The notes under the pieces: model-generated
Seen by the model: the letters and a program-made list of their open reading frames with translations, nothing else
Told to the model about the DNA's origin: nothing
The model's database searches: none
Source of the DNA: Podocnemis expansa
Lineage: Eukaryota; Chordata; Testudines; Podocnemididae
Length of the DNA: 64,000 nt
Reading direction: 5' to 3'
Assembly (NCBI GenBank): GCA_007922195.1
Contig: ML681964.1
Span: forward strand, 9,177,310 to 9,241,309
Program-made: the position numbers and the translations under genes
In this document: positions 23,230-33,172 of the stretch, one piece after another
Numbering within the stretch: position 1 is the first letter of the stretch
Layout of the letters: the number at the start of each line of letters is the position of its first letter

Positions 23230-24485
23230 CAGTTTGCACAGGGGATGTTGGCCGCGGGGGGAGGGAGGAACCAATTCAGCCAGCTCCAGGCAAGGGGATG
23301 GGCTGTAACTAGGCTGGGGCGAACCGGGCAAAGGCCCAGGCAGGGAATTTTAGAGGGTACAGGGGACGGATCCCACCTCCCTCAGTGGCTGGGGATGGAG
23401 CCAGAGCCATCCCCTGCACCCTCTAAAATTTAGCTCCTGGGACTTCCGGGCAGACTTGCTGCCAGACCCATCCAGTTCTTCGCTGCCACCACCGGCACAC
23501 CACAGGAGATGCAGCTCCATCCTCAGCCAGGCAGCTGGGGATGGATCCAGCTCCCCGTGGCCTTCTTACAGCAGTGGGAGCTTCCCAGTGGTGGCTGAGG
23601 GCAGATCCAGATTCTCCCAGCCTGCTGGTGGCAGCGGAAGCGTCCTGCCACCTCTGGTGGTGGCTGGGGATGGATCCAGATCCCCCTAGCCTGCTGGTGG
23701 CAGCTGGGACTGGATCAGGGTCCCAGGCCAGATTGGGACCCTGGGGGGCGCACGTCCGGGGCTGCTTGCCCCTGACACGAAAATGGCTGGTTATGGCCCT
23801 GGAAAGGGAATATGCTCACCCCCGTCTTTGGCTTCTGGACTGGCTAGGAGGCAGGGCCTCTGGGAAGAGGAGGAGCAATACTTCGGCACCACAGGAGAGA
23901 GTAGGAGAAGCGGGTGTGGGGGCCAGAGTTCCAGTGTTCATGCAGAGCCCCCCCAGCTCAATAGGGCCCCTGGGCATGGTTTCCAGCACTGTTTAGGTAC
24001 CTCTATGCACGGGGTGGTCTTAGGGATTCTGGGAGCCAGAGCAAAAGTCACGGATGGGGCCCCTGTGCCACATGGGGAGCCTTATCCTTGACTTTTGCTA
24101 CCCCTCCAACCTCACTGGCACCCCTGCCAGCCCCCCAGCCTCCCCCACTGTACCTGCAACCCCCCCCAGGAACCACCCAGCTCCCCTGCCAGCCCCACAT
24201 CCCCTTTCATCCTCTGTGGCAGCACTGCTGCCAGGCTTTACCACAGCTACCACCAGGTCGTCCCCCCACCTTCGCCAGGGCTGCCACCGGATCTCTGGCC
24301 CCCCCGTGACGGGGCTGCTGCTGGGTCCGTGCCCCCACTCCCACCACCACTAGCAGTGCCAGGTCCCCAATCCCCAGGTTCTGCCGGGCTACTCTGGTCC
24401 TGCCCCAGGTCTCCGGGCCCCACAGAGGCAATGCGGAGCCCCTCCCCCCTGCAGGCTGTTAGGCAGCTGCCTGTGTTGCCCACCT
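23230..24485. repeat. GC-rich degenerate repeat block
   Basis: GC-rich DNA in which GGCTGGGGATGGATCCAG-like words recur (around 23388, 23528 and 23666) together with CCCAGCCTGCTGGTGGCAGC (around 23618 and 23687). This gives irregular units of roughly 60-140 bases. Several open frames of 70-150 codons on the plus strand are low in complexity (Ser/Pro/Gly-rich) and lack any recognised domain. I take the block as decayed repeat or transposon interior and not a gene. From ~24100 it is a C-rich stretch of CCCCTGCCAGCCCC-type words. Confidence 0.5.
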
Positions 24486-25010
24486 GTGCCTGTGTTTACT
24501 GTCCCTGAGTGGAAATTCAGTCCTGTTAACAACAGCCATTAACACCTTGCAGCATAATCATACCCCTATGGAGGGACAGGGAATGTGGGTCATGCACAAA
24601 ACCCCTGGCATGGGGATAAATGGTGACCCAGCTATGGGGGAGAAAGAATAGAGGCAGAGAGCCCTTGGTATGGGGGTCACACAGAGCCCTGGGTATGGTG
24701 AAGAGGCGTAATGGGGTGCACACACAACTGCTAGCATGGCAGAAAAAGTGGTGGTCCTAGTACACGAAGGGGGAGAGTGGACATACACAGAATCTCTGGC
24801 AGGGGGATGTTGAGGGACCCAGTTATGTGGAACAATTGGGAAAGGGAAATATGGGGGGAGGATGGGGTAGGGGTAAAGACTTATGGACCTTGATATGAGA
24901 AAAATGGGGGTGGGGCATAAAAGTCCAGGCATGAGAGAAGAGTTCTGGGTGGGTTGCAAGTACAGAGTGGGATGGAAGATACACAAGGTACTTGCAGGAA
25001 GAACTGAAGG
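24486..25010. repeat. Decayed G-rich minisatellite-like stretch
   Basis: Variants of a CACAGAGCCCTGGTATGGGG motif recur irregularly (about 24600, 24660, 24690, 24728 and 24793) with spacings of ~30-65 bases. The decay is too great to define a unit by eye. Minus-strand open frames through it are compositional. Confidence 0.45.
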
Positions 25011-25134
25011 ATATAAGGCAGGGGTCTCCAACTCAAGTCACAACCAGGGCCACATGAGGACTAGTACCTTAGCCTGAGGGCCACACCACTAGAACCTTTT
25101 CATACAATGATATTGCAAATATCAATGATGATAG

Positions 25135-25610
25135 TAAAAATGAGAGTCCTGTGACACCTTATAGACCAGGTGTGGCCAAACTGTGGCTCACAAGCCACAT
25201 GCGGCTCGTCAAAGAAAAAGTGTGGCTTGCAGAAGAGCATGGCGTGGAGAAGCACGGCATGGTTGGGATGGCAGGGAGAGGCTAAATTCTTACCGTATAG
25301 GTAGGTCTTGTTTTCATGGTAACCTTAGGGAATTAATAGAATCTGACAGTAGGATCAATATTTGCCCTCTTTTTACGATAGAATTAAAGCATGCAATGAA
25401 TATTAAACTTAGTAATTTTGGACCAGGTAAAATATGGCTATATGCCTCAGTGCAGCTCTTGAAGGTTTCATAATCAACTTGTGTGGCTCTTGTGTTCCAT
25501 AAATTTGGCCACCCCTGTTATAGACTAACAGATTTCTTCTAGTCTATAAGGTGCCACAGAACTCTCAATTGTTTTTGCTGTACAGAGACTAACACGGCTA
25601 CCCCTCTGGA
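25135..25610 (-). mobile_element. Fold-back SINE nested in a hAT MITE
   Basis: Flanked by an 11-base duplication AATGATGATAG (25124-25134 and 25611-25621). On the minus strand the head TCCAGAGGGGTAGCCGTGTT starts at 25610. The core GAGAGTTCTGTGGCACC is followed by an inverted copy ending GGTGTCACAGGACTCTC, so the unit is a short hairpin with arms of about 27 bases once the inner hAT insertion is ignored. Confidence 0.87.
25167..25517. mobile_element. hAT MITE (CAGGTGTGGCCAAACT family), innermost insertion
   Basis: Ends CAGGTGTGGCCAAACTGTGG and ATTTGGCCACCCCTG are flanked by a perfect 8-base duplication TTATAGAC (25159-25166 and 25518-25525). It is a longer member of the family at 18460-18645, in the opposite orientation. 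It inserted into the arm of the SINE and is therefore the youngest of the three layers. Confidence 0.92.
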
Positions 25611-25693
25611 AATGATGATAGCGTCATTGCAGGCCACAGGAAATAACTTTAGGGGCTGCATGCGGCTGCAAGTTTGAGACCCCCGATATAAGG

Positions 25694-27129
25694 CATCCTG
25701 AAGGTATGCAGTGGATTCAACCTACACAAGCTACTAAGTGTGCATGCCCTTCGAAACAACATTTGGTAATCTGCCTTTAACTATGGGACCTCTAGTTAAA
25801 GACAGTAGGTTATTCCCCCCCTTAGCCCCTGTATTGCTTCAGGGTGGTGTTAAAGTTGTATTGCCTTAACTGTTAATTTTCATATCTTAACACGTCTGGA
25901 TTCCTTTTAAGACCTGTTTTAAAAATAAAATGTCAAATGTAGTCAATGAATGAAATAGTCGTTTTAACTATATGAGACATCTGAAGAGTCTGTTTTATTA
26001 AGATCATTCCAGATCCAAACCCAACCAAAACAAACAAACAAAACAAATGAATACCTCCTCCCTCCATACACACACAAAACAAAAGCAACCAGCTTGACAC
26101 TAGGTGCTAAATTTCTTTATGGACCTAGTTTTAATGAAATTTTAACTCAGAATGAATCTATTTCTTGTGAGTTCTCAGAAAATTCATGCTGTGCCCAAAT
26201 AGTGATTTGGGGCAGGATATGCTGCACTCTTCAGACAAATCAAAGTGGTTAAGACCCAGTTTGAATTGCAAAACTCAGACTCAGCTATGAGAAACCACGA
26301 ATGACAGTTCCATAATAACAAAAGCATAATTTAAGAGATCATAGTTAAGGTTGTGTGCATTTAAGTGTGGTTTTCAATTCTTTGATGTGTGCACTGAAGG
26401 CAATAGCAATCTGGTGCACAGGGGAATCCCAGAGTGAGTCTGCTGCAGTGCTATGGGTTTACTTGTTTGGAAGCACTTGCAAGGTTCAGGGCCTGACTGA
26501 TTATGATACCAGGTGAAGTAAAACTCGCCATGCACAAAATGCCGCAAAATGAACAAAATAAAAAATGGGGAAGGGAGAAGGATTCCAATGTTTTTCAATT
26601 CTAGTAATTGAATTGAAATTTGAATTCAAATTCCAGTAATTGACTATAGGTTATTGTAATTATAGGTGATATTACAGGTGATACAACATTTTCTGACAAA
26701 TATATTCAAATTAATAGTATCCTATTAGGAGGGCTGGTGACATCTGTTTTTTTTTTTTAACACAGGCAACTAAGGTGGACTAATTATTCAGTGACAATGA
26801 TACCAACAGATAACAGTGGACATCAGTAAAAGTTGTTTGTGGAAGCTGAACCTCTTTTTAACTTAAAAATTGGTCTTTTTAAAAAATGCAATTGTTACAA
26901 TTTTAGGGTTTTATTTCTTTGAGAGATAGAACATATATTTTAAATAACAATTCTTATCTGCCCTAAGATATAAGCACATCAGATCATTAAAAGAATTTTT
27001 AAGCACATTTACTTTTGTCTATTTTTTTTTTCTCAACTACATTAGTCAATTTCATTTTGAGCTTCTCTACTGTACTGTTTGGTTGGAAACGCTGTAGTAA
27101 AATGACAAGTTCCAAAAGGTTTGCACTGT
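25694..27129. other. Intergenic DNA between KAT2B and PP2D1
   Basis: AT-rich sequence. I recognise no exon, RNA gene or clear repeat. Confidence 0.45.
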
Positions 27130-27229
27130 AAGTCTAGTTCAGCAAAACGAACCGGGAGTCCTGTGGCACTTTTAGAGACTGACACATTTGTTAGTCCTTA
27201 AAAGTGCAACGGGAATCCTTGTTTGTTTT
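27130..27229 (+). mobile_element. Mini fold-back SINE, GAGTCCTGTGGCAC family
   Basis: The head remnant AGTCTAGTTCAGCAAAACGA is followed by GGGAGTCCTGTGGCACTTTT (from 27154). An inverted arm ACTAA...AAGTGCAACGGGAATCC type (27189-27219) follows after only a few bases of loop. It is a small, degenerate fold-back copy. Confidence 0.7.
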
Positions 27230-27627
27230 ATAGTAAAATGTTTATTTCTTAAAAATAAATATTTTTCTATTGGACTCAACGTTCCTGAGGACTTAGATTT
27301 TGTTGAAGTGCTTTCCTCTTCTGTCCCTGTCTCCCAACAGCAGCTTCTCTTCACATTCAAGCATCTTTAGTTTACCCTCAGTCTGGAAATGCATTGTCTG
27401 ACCGGATCCTGCAAACATATATGCATTTAACTTCACACTCGTAAGTAGTTTCACTGAATTCATTAGGACTACGTGTGTATAAAGTTAAGCACTTGTTCAA
27501 GCACTTGCAGGATCAGGGCCTATTGGAATAGCTGCTTCATTCTATCCTCCAAGGTCCTAAAAAACCGTAAGTGATTTTATTTCCGTGTAAAATGAAAGCA
27601 AAGATGAAAAATGTTCTGAGATACTGC

Positions 27628-27686
27628 TTTTTATGAAGTGGTTGTTACTTTGTCTATTGGCCTTTTATGAAGTGGTTGTTACTTTG
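27628..27686. repeat. Short direct duplication, 34-bp period
   Basis: The 25-base word beginning TTTTATGAAGTGGTTGTTAC occurs at ~27629 and again 34 bases later at ~27663, identical across the shared part. It is a recent local duplication in intergenic DNA. Confidence 0.85.
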
Positions 27687-27934
27687 TTTATATTCTGTAT
27701 TAATATTATTCATGTAAGTTTTGTGAGGGGAGAATGAGCTACATTTCAGTGGCAGAAGTAAATAAAATATGATAGGATATTGGTTATTATGGTTTGAAAG
27801 AACTCTTTTATTATACAGTACTTCCTTCGTCTATCCCCAAGAGCGTGGTTTTCTTACAACACCCATATCTTTTTACTTTATTGCTCAACAGACAACGAGA
27901 ACAATAAATTTAGGAGCCTGTGGTTAGGGAGACA

Positions 27935-27948
27935 GTTACTATAGTAAC
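27935..27948. promoter_or_regulatory. Candidate X-box (RFX site), perfect 14-bp palindrome
   Basis: The 14-base perfect palindrome GTTACTATAGTAAC fits the X-box form GTTRCY-N2-RGYAAC bound by RFX factors. From memory, such sites mark promoters of ciliary and spermatogenic genes. About 100 bases downstream on the plus strand is GATGG|GTAAGC (GT at 28044-28045), a good 5' splice site. This could therefore be the promoter and non-coding first exon of PP2D1, whose coding exon begins right after an acceptor at 39026. It is inference, since no transcript is visible. Confidence 0.4.
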
Positions 27949-28498
27949 AGCTGCAAACACCCGTGTCACTACAAATGCAGAAGTTCTACGTAGCGTTTCG
28001 GAGAGGAATTGCTTCTAAAGAAAACAGTTTCTAGCAGTGATGGGTAAGCTTTATAATTTTTATAACAAAATCAGTGAATGTGGCACTACATTCCTTATTT
28101 TCACTCAAATCCCCTGCAAAAATAGGTGAGTCAAAGCCTGACACAAATTTGTATTAAATTGCTTTAGTAATAGCCAAAATATGCCCACCTTTCTCTCACC
28201 CAGTACATTGGCATCTGTAAAATATAAGAATTAATTTCTTGCAAAACATTGGCCTAGGTCTTCAGCTGATGTTACTTGCCATATCGCCAGTGAAGTCAGT
28301 TTTGTTATGATATTATGAATGTCCCTGTTTAGTGTAGCTCAGTGACCTCTGCTGTCATGGCTGTTTAATTAAGAAGTATAAGAAGCCCATACATTCAATT
28401 TGGGATCTATGAGTGAAACTAGTTAATTGATTAATAGATGCCAAGGCCAGAATCATATAAATGTTGGACCAGAAGTGATTTCAATTGGTTATCTAGAC
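27949..28498. other. Intergenic or PP2D1 upstream DNA
   Basis: It contains the possible PP2D1 first-exon donor at 28044. Nothing else was recognised. Confidence 0.4.
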
Positions 28499-28837
28499 CA
28501 GAGGCTTTCTACCTTTCTAAAGTCTGATTGATTTATCTTGCATAGTTTGTAAGTTTCAGCTCACATAAAAATCACTTGCATACAAAACCAGGCCTAAAAA
28601 TACAAAGTCACACTACTACAGAAAAATTGCTGGCATTTTAATTTTTACTACATTATTATAAAATAAATCTTTGGAATATAAATATTATACTTTTATTTCA
28701 GTATGTAGTATATAAAGCAATATAAACAAGTCATTGCCTGTATGACGTAGCCTGTTGTAAAACCAACAAATATCTGAATGACCAAAAGACTCTTTGTGAT
28801 CCCCAAGCGTACCCATACTCCTGGTTGAGAACCATTG
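28499..28837. mobile_element. hAT-type MITE, GTTGAGAACCATTG terminus
   Basis: It is a relative of the element at 13296-13688, sharing GTAGCCTGTTGTAAAAC, AAATATCT and the AATATAAATATTATA-type interior. The right end is GGTTGAGAACCATTG and the left end CAGAGGCTTTCTACC is more decayed. The flanking 8-mers ATCTAGAC and GTCTAGTC match at six of eight. Non-coding. Confidence 0.75.
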
Positions 28838-29903
28838 GTCTAGTCCAGTCCTTTGCACTGAGGCAGGACTAAGAAGGCACTATTGTGATAATATAGCATT
28901 CTAGACTGACCATGTATGTGACTGGTCACAGAACTTCCTCAAAAGAATTATGGAGGCCCCTTGGTAAATTATTCTGTTGGTTAATTACCCTGACAGTTAA
29001 AAATTTATGCCTTATTTCTAGTCTGAATTTGCCCTATTTCCCCTGCCAAGGAACCCAAGGGGACAATAAGAGCTACAGATACTTATAGGTATTGTCATTT
29101 CTGGTAAGTTTGCTTTTTCCCAAATACACTAAGCTTTTAAAGGAATAGCTGAGAAATGGAAAAGAGAGAGAAGATTATTAGAGTACTGCTGGACTATTTT
29201 AGAACACAGACTACAGGGAAATTAGGAAGAGGTTTAGGTGGTATGCAGATCTTATGCAGAAATCTTACACAATCCTTTTGACTTCAACAAGAATTTGACT
29301 TTGGAAAAACTAAGTGAGGGCTTTAGTGTTTGGCCCTGGAAGTACAGGATATTATGCTACTCGGCTATACAAACTGTTGAGCATGCTATAAAATCAGCTG
29401 CTATGTACAGATGTTAAGTTCAGAAGCTCATTTTAGGAGATACTTAAAAACAATGAGAATTTGAAGACATGATCAAGGCATTACTATGTATTGTATAGGC
29501 CTATATGGTATTATACAGAATTCAAAGCTGGTAGGCTGCACCAGGCATTGTTTTCCCCTTCTCGTTCCTCCCCTACTACCTCTCATGCTGTTTCCTGCTC
29601 ACTCCAATGCCCTTTCCAATATCTTTGTCTCTCCCCTTCCTGCCACTACTATTCTATGAAAAGGTCACTGTTAGGTGGTAGCATTGTTATATCTCGCGTA
29701 ATCCTCACCTGCTACTGGCTCTGAGAAGCTCATTGTTGGCTGTACATCTTCAAAGTCCTGCATCATACTGGACATCCCAATTCAGGGCATTTTTCCTGGC
29801 ATTTTACTCACCAGGCCTTATCTGCAGTGGTATTTTTCTTTCTTAATACTTCCTGCCAAATACTACCACCAGAGCAGCTCCATGGATGTTAGTGAGGGTG
29901 AGT
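28838..29903. other. Intergenic or PP2D1 upstream DNA
   Basis: Unique-looking sequence. No exon, RNA gene or repeat was recognised. Confidence 0.45.
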
Positions 29904-30316
29904 GGCTATGTCTACATTGTAAAAGCTAAGTCAACTTTATTAAGTCAACTTAATAAAGTCTACTTAAAGATGACTTTAAGTAGACCTTATTAAGTCGACT
30001 TAGTGAGTACACACTACATTAAGTTGACTTTATAAAGTCGACTTTAAATGAGTGTCCTGGCTTAATTTGACTTATAAAGTCAAATTAATGGTCCCACTGA
30101 ACTAAGTCGACTTTATTAAGTCGAATTAGTTAGTCCACATTGCCTTGACTTAATAAAGTTGACTTAACGGTAAAGTTGACTTTATAAGTGGACCTTATAA
30201 AGTCGACTTTACTGGACCCTAAAGTCAACTTTATTGCCCTGCAGTGTAGACAGAGCTCTGTTTAAGTCAACTTAAGGACCCTTAAGTTGACTTAAACACA
30301 TAGTGTAGACATACCC
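29904..30316. mobile_element. Harbinger-like MITE built of AAGTCGACTT palindromes
   Basis: Ends GGCTATGTCTACATTG and TAGTGTAGACATACCC are near inverted repeats. The 3-base flank AGT is duplicated (29901-29903 and 30317-30319). Nearly all of the interior is made of variants of TTAAGTCGACTT and TTTATAAAGTCGACTTTA repeated in both orientations, so the element is palindromic at many nested scales. No coding capacity. Confidence 0.78.
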
Positions 30317-32676
30317 AGTTAGTATATCCTGACCATTGGCAATTTACCATTGTAACATTTGGATTTATTCTGACCAGAGTCAGATAATATGGGGTTAGAA
30401 ATGCAATAGTCAGACTATTCTAGTGCTCTGACTGTTGCTGCTAGCTTTGGAGCTGCATTGTTGATGTTACCAATGCCAGTACTAGGACAGAGACCTGGGG
30501 CTACCACTGCCTGCGTCAGGAGCTGGGGCCACATAGCTGTGAAAAAAAAGATGTTGGTACTCAGTGGTCCTGAGTACCACCACAAAAAAATAAAAAGCCC
30601 TGAATATTATAATGCTGAGAAAGAAAGAAAAATGCTACAGTAGGCACAGCCACTTACTTTCAAAAGGTGCAGGCAGCTATCCTGGAAAAACTTTTGTCTT
30701 TCAGTAACTGTTCAGGAAAAGGCTTAAGGTTTTCCTGGTGTGATCACATCATATTGACAATGTAGAAGCCCTCCTGATCTGTTTCAATATCTGTGGATCA
30801 AATTTAACTGCAAACTGCACTGACACAAACAAACCAAGTTTATTATGTGGGTTACATTCATTTATCGGTTACATTACATTCCATGTTGACTAAAAAACTT
30901 CGTCTTCCAGGTGGAGTTTTTGGAAGCATTCAGTAGAGTTTAGATATGTTTATTTTATATTAAACTTGTGGACTTTTGTTGCTGCTTGCCGAGCTGGGGT
31001 TTTGGGGCAAGGTTAGGTAGAACTGAGACCAGATGAATACAGCCTTAGTGCCCTTGGCCCTGCATGCAGCTGGAAGGGAATATCTTGACAGGTGACAGAG
31101 CCATGCTCTGGGCAGTCAGAGGTGTGAGGCAGTAGCCTAGTAGAATTGCACACAAGGAATAATTGTGCCATTGCAGTCACTGTGCCAACCCTTGCTGTCT
31201 ATACTAATACTACAATGGATCAGAGTGGCGTAGAGCTTACTGATGCTCAGGGAAAGAGCTATCCTAGTGGTGCTGTGATTACTAGTTTCCCGTGGGAAGT
31301 ACTTGTGTGGAGGCAAGGCATGTGACATACATGCTAGAGGGCTACAATGGAAGTGGCAATGTCAATAGTCTGTAGAGCAGCCTATTCACTTTTGACCCAC
31401 CTCCAACCTGTCTTTCTATTACATGCTGAAGAAACAAGGCACAAATCAGAAGAGATGATCTGACAGCATGGAGACAATACAAGTAGCATTTCTACACCAT
31501 GATCAGCATGGTGAAGAGGAGAGACAAAACACAAAGGGATAGGGAAGAACAGGCTCTGGAAAGAAATGTGTGACAGAGAAGGATGGGAAAACTGAGAAAG
31601 GGGAGGAGAGCAGGAGAGCGGCGAGAAGAGAAACAGATGAAAAACAATGGGGTGAAATGGATGATCCTTGTTCAGGGAGTTTCCAACATTGTGGTCTTGG
31701 AAGCATGAAAAATATGTTGTTGGGTGATATTGTGATGTCATTTTCAGTGAGACTGTGACCTCAGAGACACATCATCTTCTCTTCCTCTGTGTGCTAGACA
31801 GTGAAGGTAAGTCAGCCAACACTTTTCCTGCTCCAATCCTATTCTTATTTGTAGTAGTGATTACTTTGTAGTGCCCACCACAAGTACAGTAGAGGTTTCA
31901 GAGAAAGCTCAAGGAGTAAGATTCTGTGCTCCAAAGAGTTTACAGTCGAAGTGATGGCCATGATGGGCAAACCCTAGAAAAGGGGTGGTGGGGTGGTGGA
32001 GGGGAGAGATATGAATAAGGAAAGATACTTATTTGACTCTTTTATTTGGATACTGTGTTCTTAAGAGCTACAATAAGTAACATGCTCATTTTATTTTTCA
32101 GTACAAAGCAGATCTGTTGTTCCTTAGTTTAATTAGTGGCATGCACTCTAATTAAAAAAAATTTGATTTGAATGTCACCTCACTCCACCCCATTATAGCC
32201 AGACTGGAGCAGTAGTCGATAGAAACAAACTATATGCTTTACCAGTATTGACCGTTTCTGTAATAGCAGTAAAATAACGCTGATATTTGCTGAGACTGTA
32301 GCGCGTTGTGCAATATTGGGCTGTGGCTTCAGGCAGTGACCCACAATCCTTTGCTCATATGAATAAGCTTATAGAAATCAAATAGTAATAAGTTTATAGT
32401 AATAACATCTTAACCAAGATTTAATCTATGACTTCAAATGAGCAAATATTATATTGTTTGTGCCCTTTACTGCTCTTTTATGATGTATGACCTGACATTT
32501 TTTCTCAGTATTTTAAGATGAGTTTTTCACTTTGCTTTAAACACATCAGCAGTATCAGGTCTTGGCTTCCCTTTTCTTACTGGAGCACTGCAGCGCCAGT
32601 GGAGAAATCACAACAGTTTTCTTATCCCTTAAACCTAAAGTTTTCTCATCCCTCTTCCACTCAACCTAGGGGTAAG
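30317..32676. other. Intergenic or PP2D1 upstream DNA
   Basis: Mostly unique-looking sequence. A 119-codon minus-strand open frame at 31741-31382 lies opposite purine-rich DNA and is compositional. No gene recognised. Confidence 0.45.
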
Positions 32677-33172
32677 CAGGGGTTAAAGTATAATTTAGCA
32701 GGCCTTGGAACCCTCCTAAATTTCCAGGCCCTTCTTCACCCACCCCAGCTAGTACCCCCCATCAGACTCGTCCCCCGGGGCCGTCTCTCAGCCCCTATCC
32801 TGACCCCCTTCTTCCTACTCTACCCCCCCCCCCCCCGCATGCTTTCCCTACTGGCTGCCCTAATCCCACTGACCCCTTTATCCACACCGCAAAGGTGGCC
32901 AAGGAGCTGGACCTGGGGGATGCAGGCTGCAGGCGGTGCTGGCTGGCTGGCAAGAGGGAGACGAGGCCCAAGACTGGGTTGGGGCCACTGCAGGCTCTGG
33001 GGGAATGAGGGGCGGGGGTGGCTGGGCTTGCTCCAGCTCACAGCCCCTTCCTTCAGGCAGCCCTAGGAGGAACACATTCTGGAGCATTCGTTCGATTTTA
33101 GGGGCCCTGGAACGCTGCCCCCTAAAAATAGGGGGGCCCTGGAAAGGGCATTCTGGCTAACTTTAACCACTG
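32677..33172. mobile_element. hAT-like element, GGTTAAAGT termini, copy 2
   Basis: The left end CAGGGGTTAAAGTATAATTT is identical to the element at 22363, and the right end GGCTAACTTTAACCACTG matches too. The interior shares GGGGGCCCTGGAA and CCTAAAAATAG words. It includes a C homopolymer near 32824-32837. A clean target duplication is not visible. Confidence 0.72.

Larger units (their letters stand above)
25019..25685. mobile_element. hAT MITE (CAGGGGTCTCC family) interrupted by nested insertions
   Basis: Outer ends are CAGGGGTCTCCAACTCAAG and AGTTTGAGACCCCCG, flanked by a perfect 8-base duplication ATATAAGG (25011-25018 and 25686-25693). The element is homologous to 18776-18985. Its body is interrupted at 25135-25610 by a SINE, which itself contains a second hAT element. 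Confidence 0.9.

Noticed and set aside
24054..25031. Open frames of 74-157 codons on both strands
   Set aside because: They overlap in several phases within C-rich or G-rich degenerate repeat DNA and show no domain.
31382..31741. 119-codon minus-strand open frame
   Set aside because: Opposite strand is a purine-rich tract, so the frame is Ser/Pro/Phe/Leu-rich by composition. No homology or splice context.
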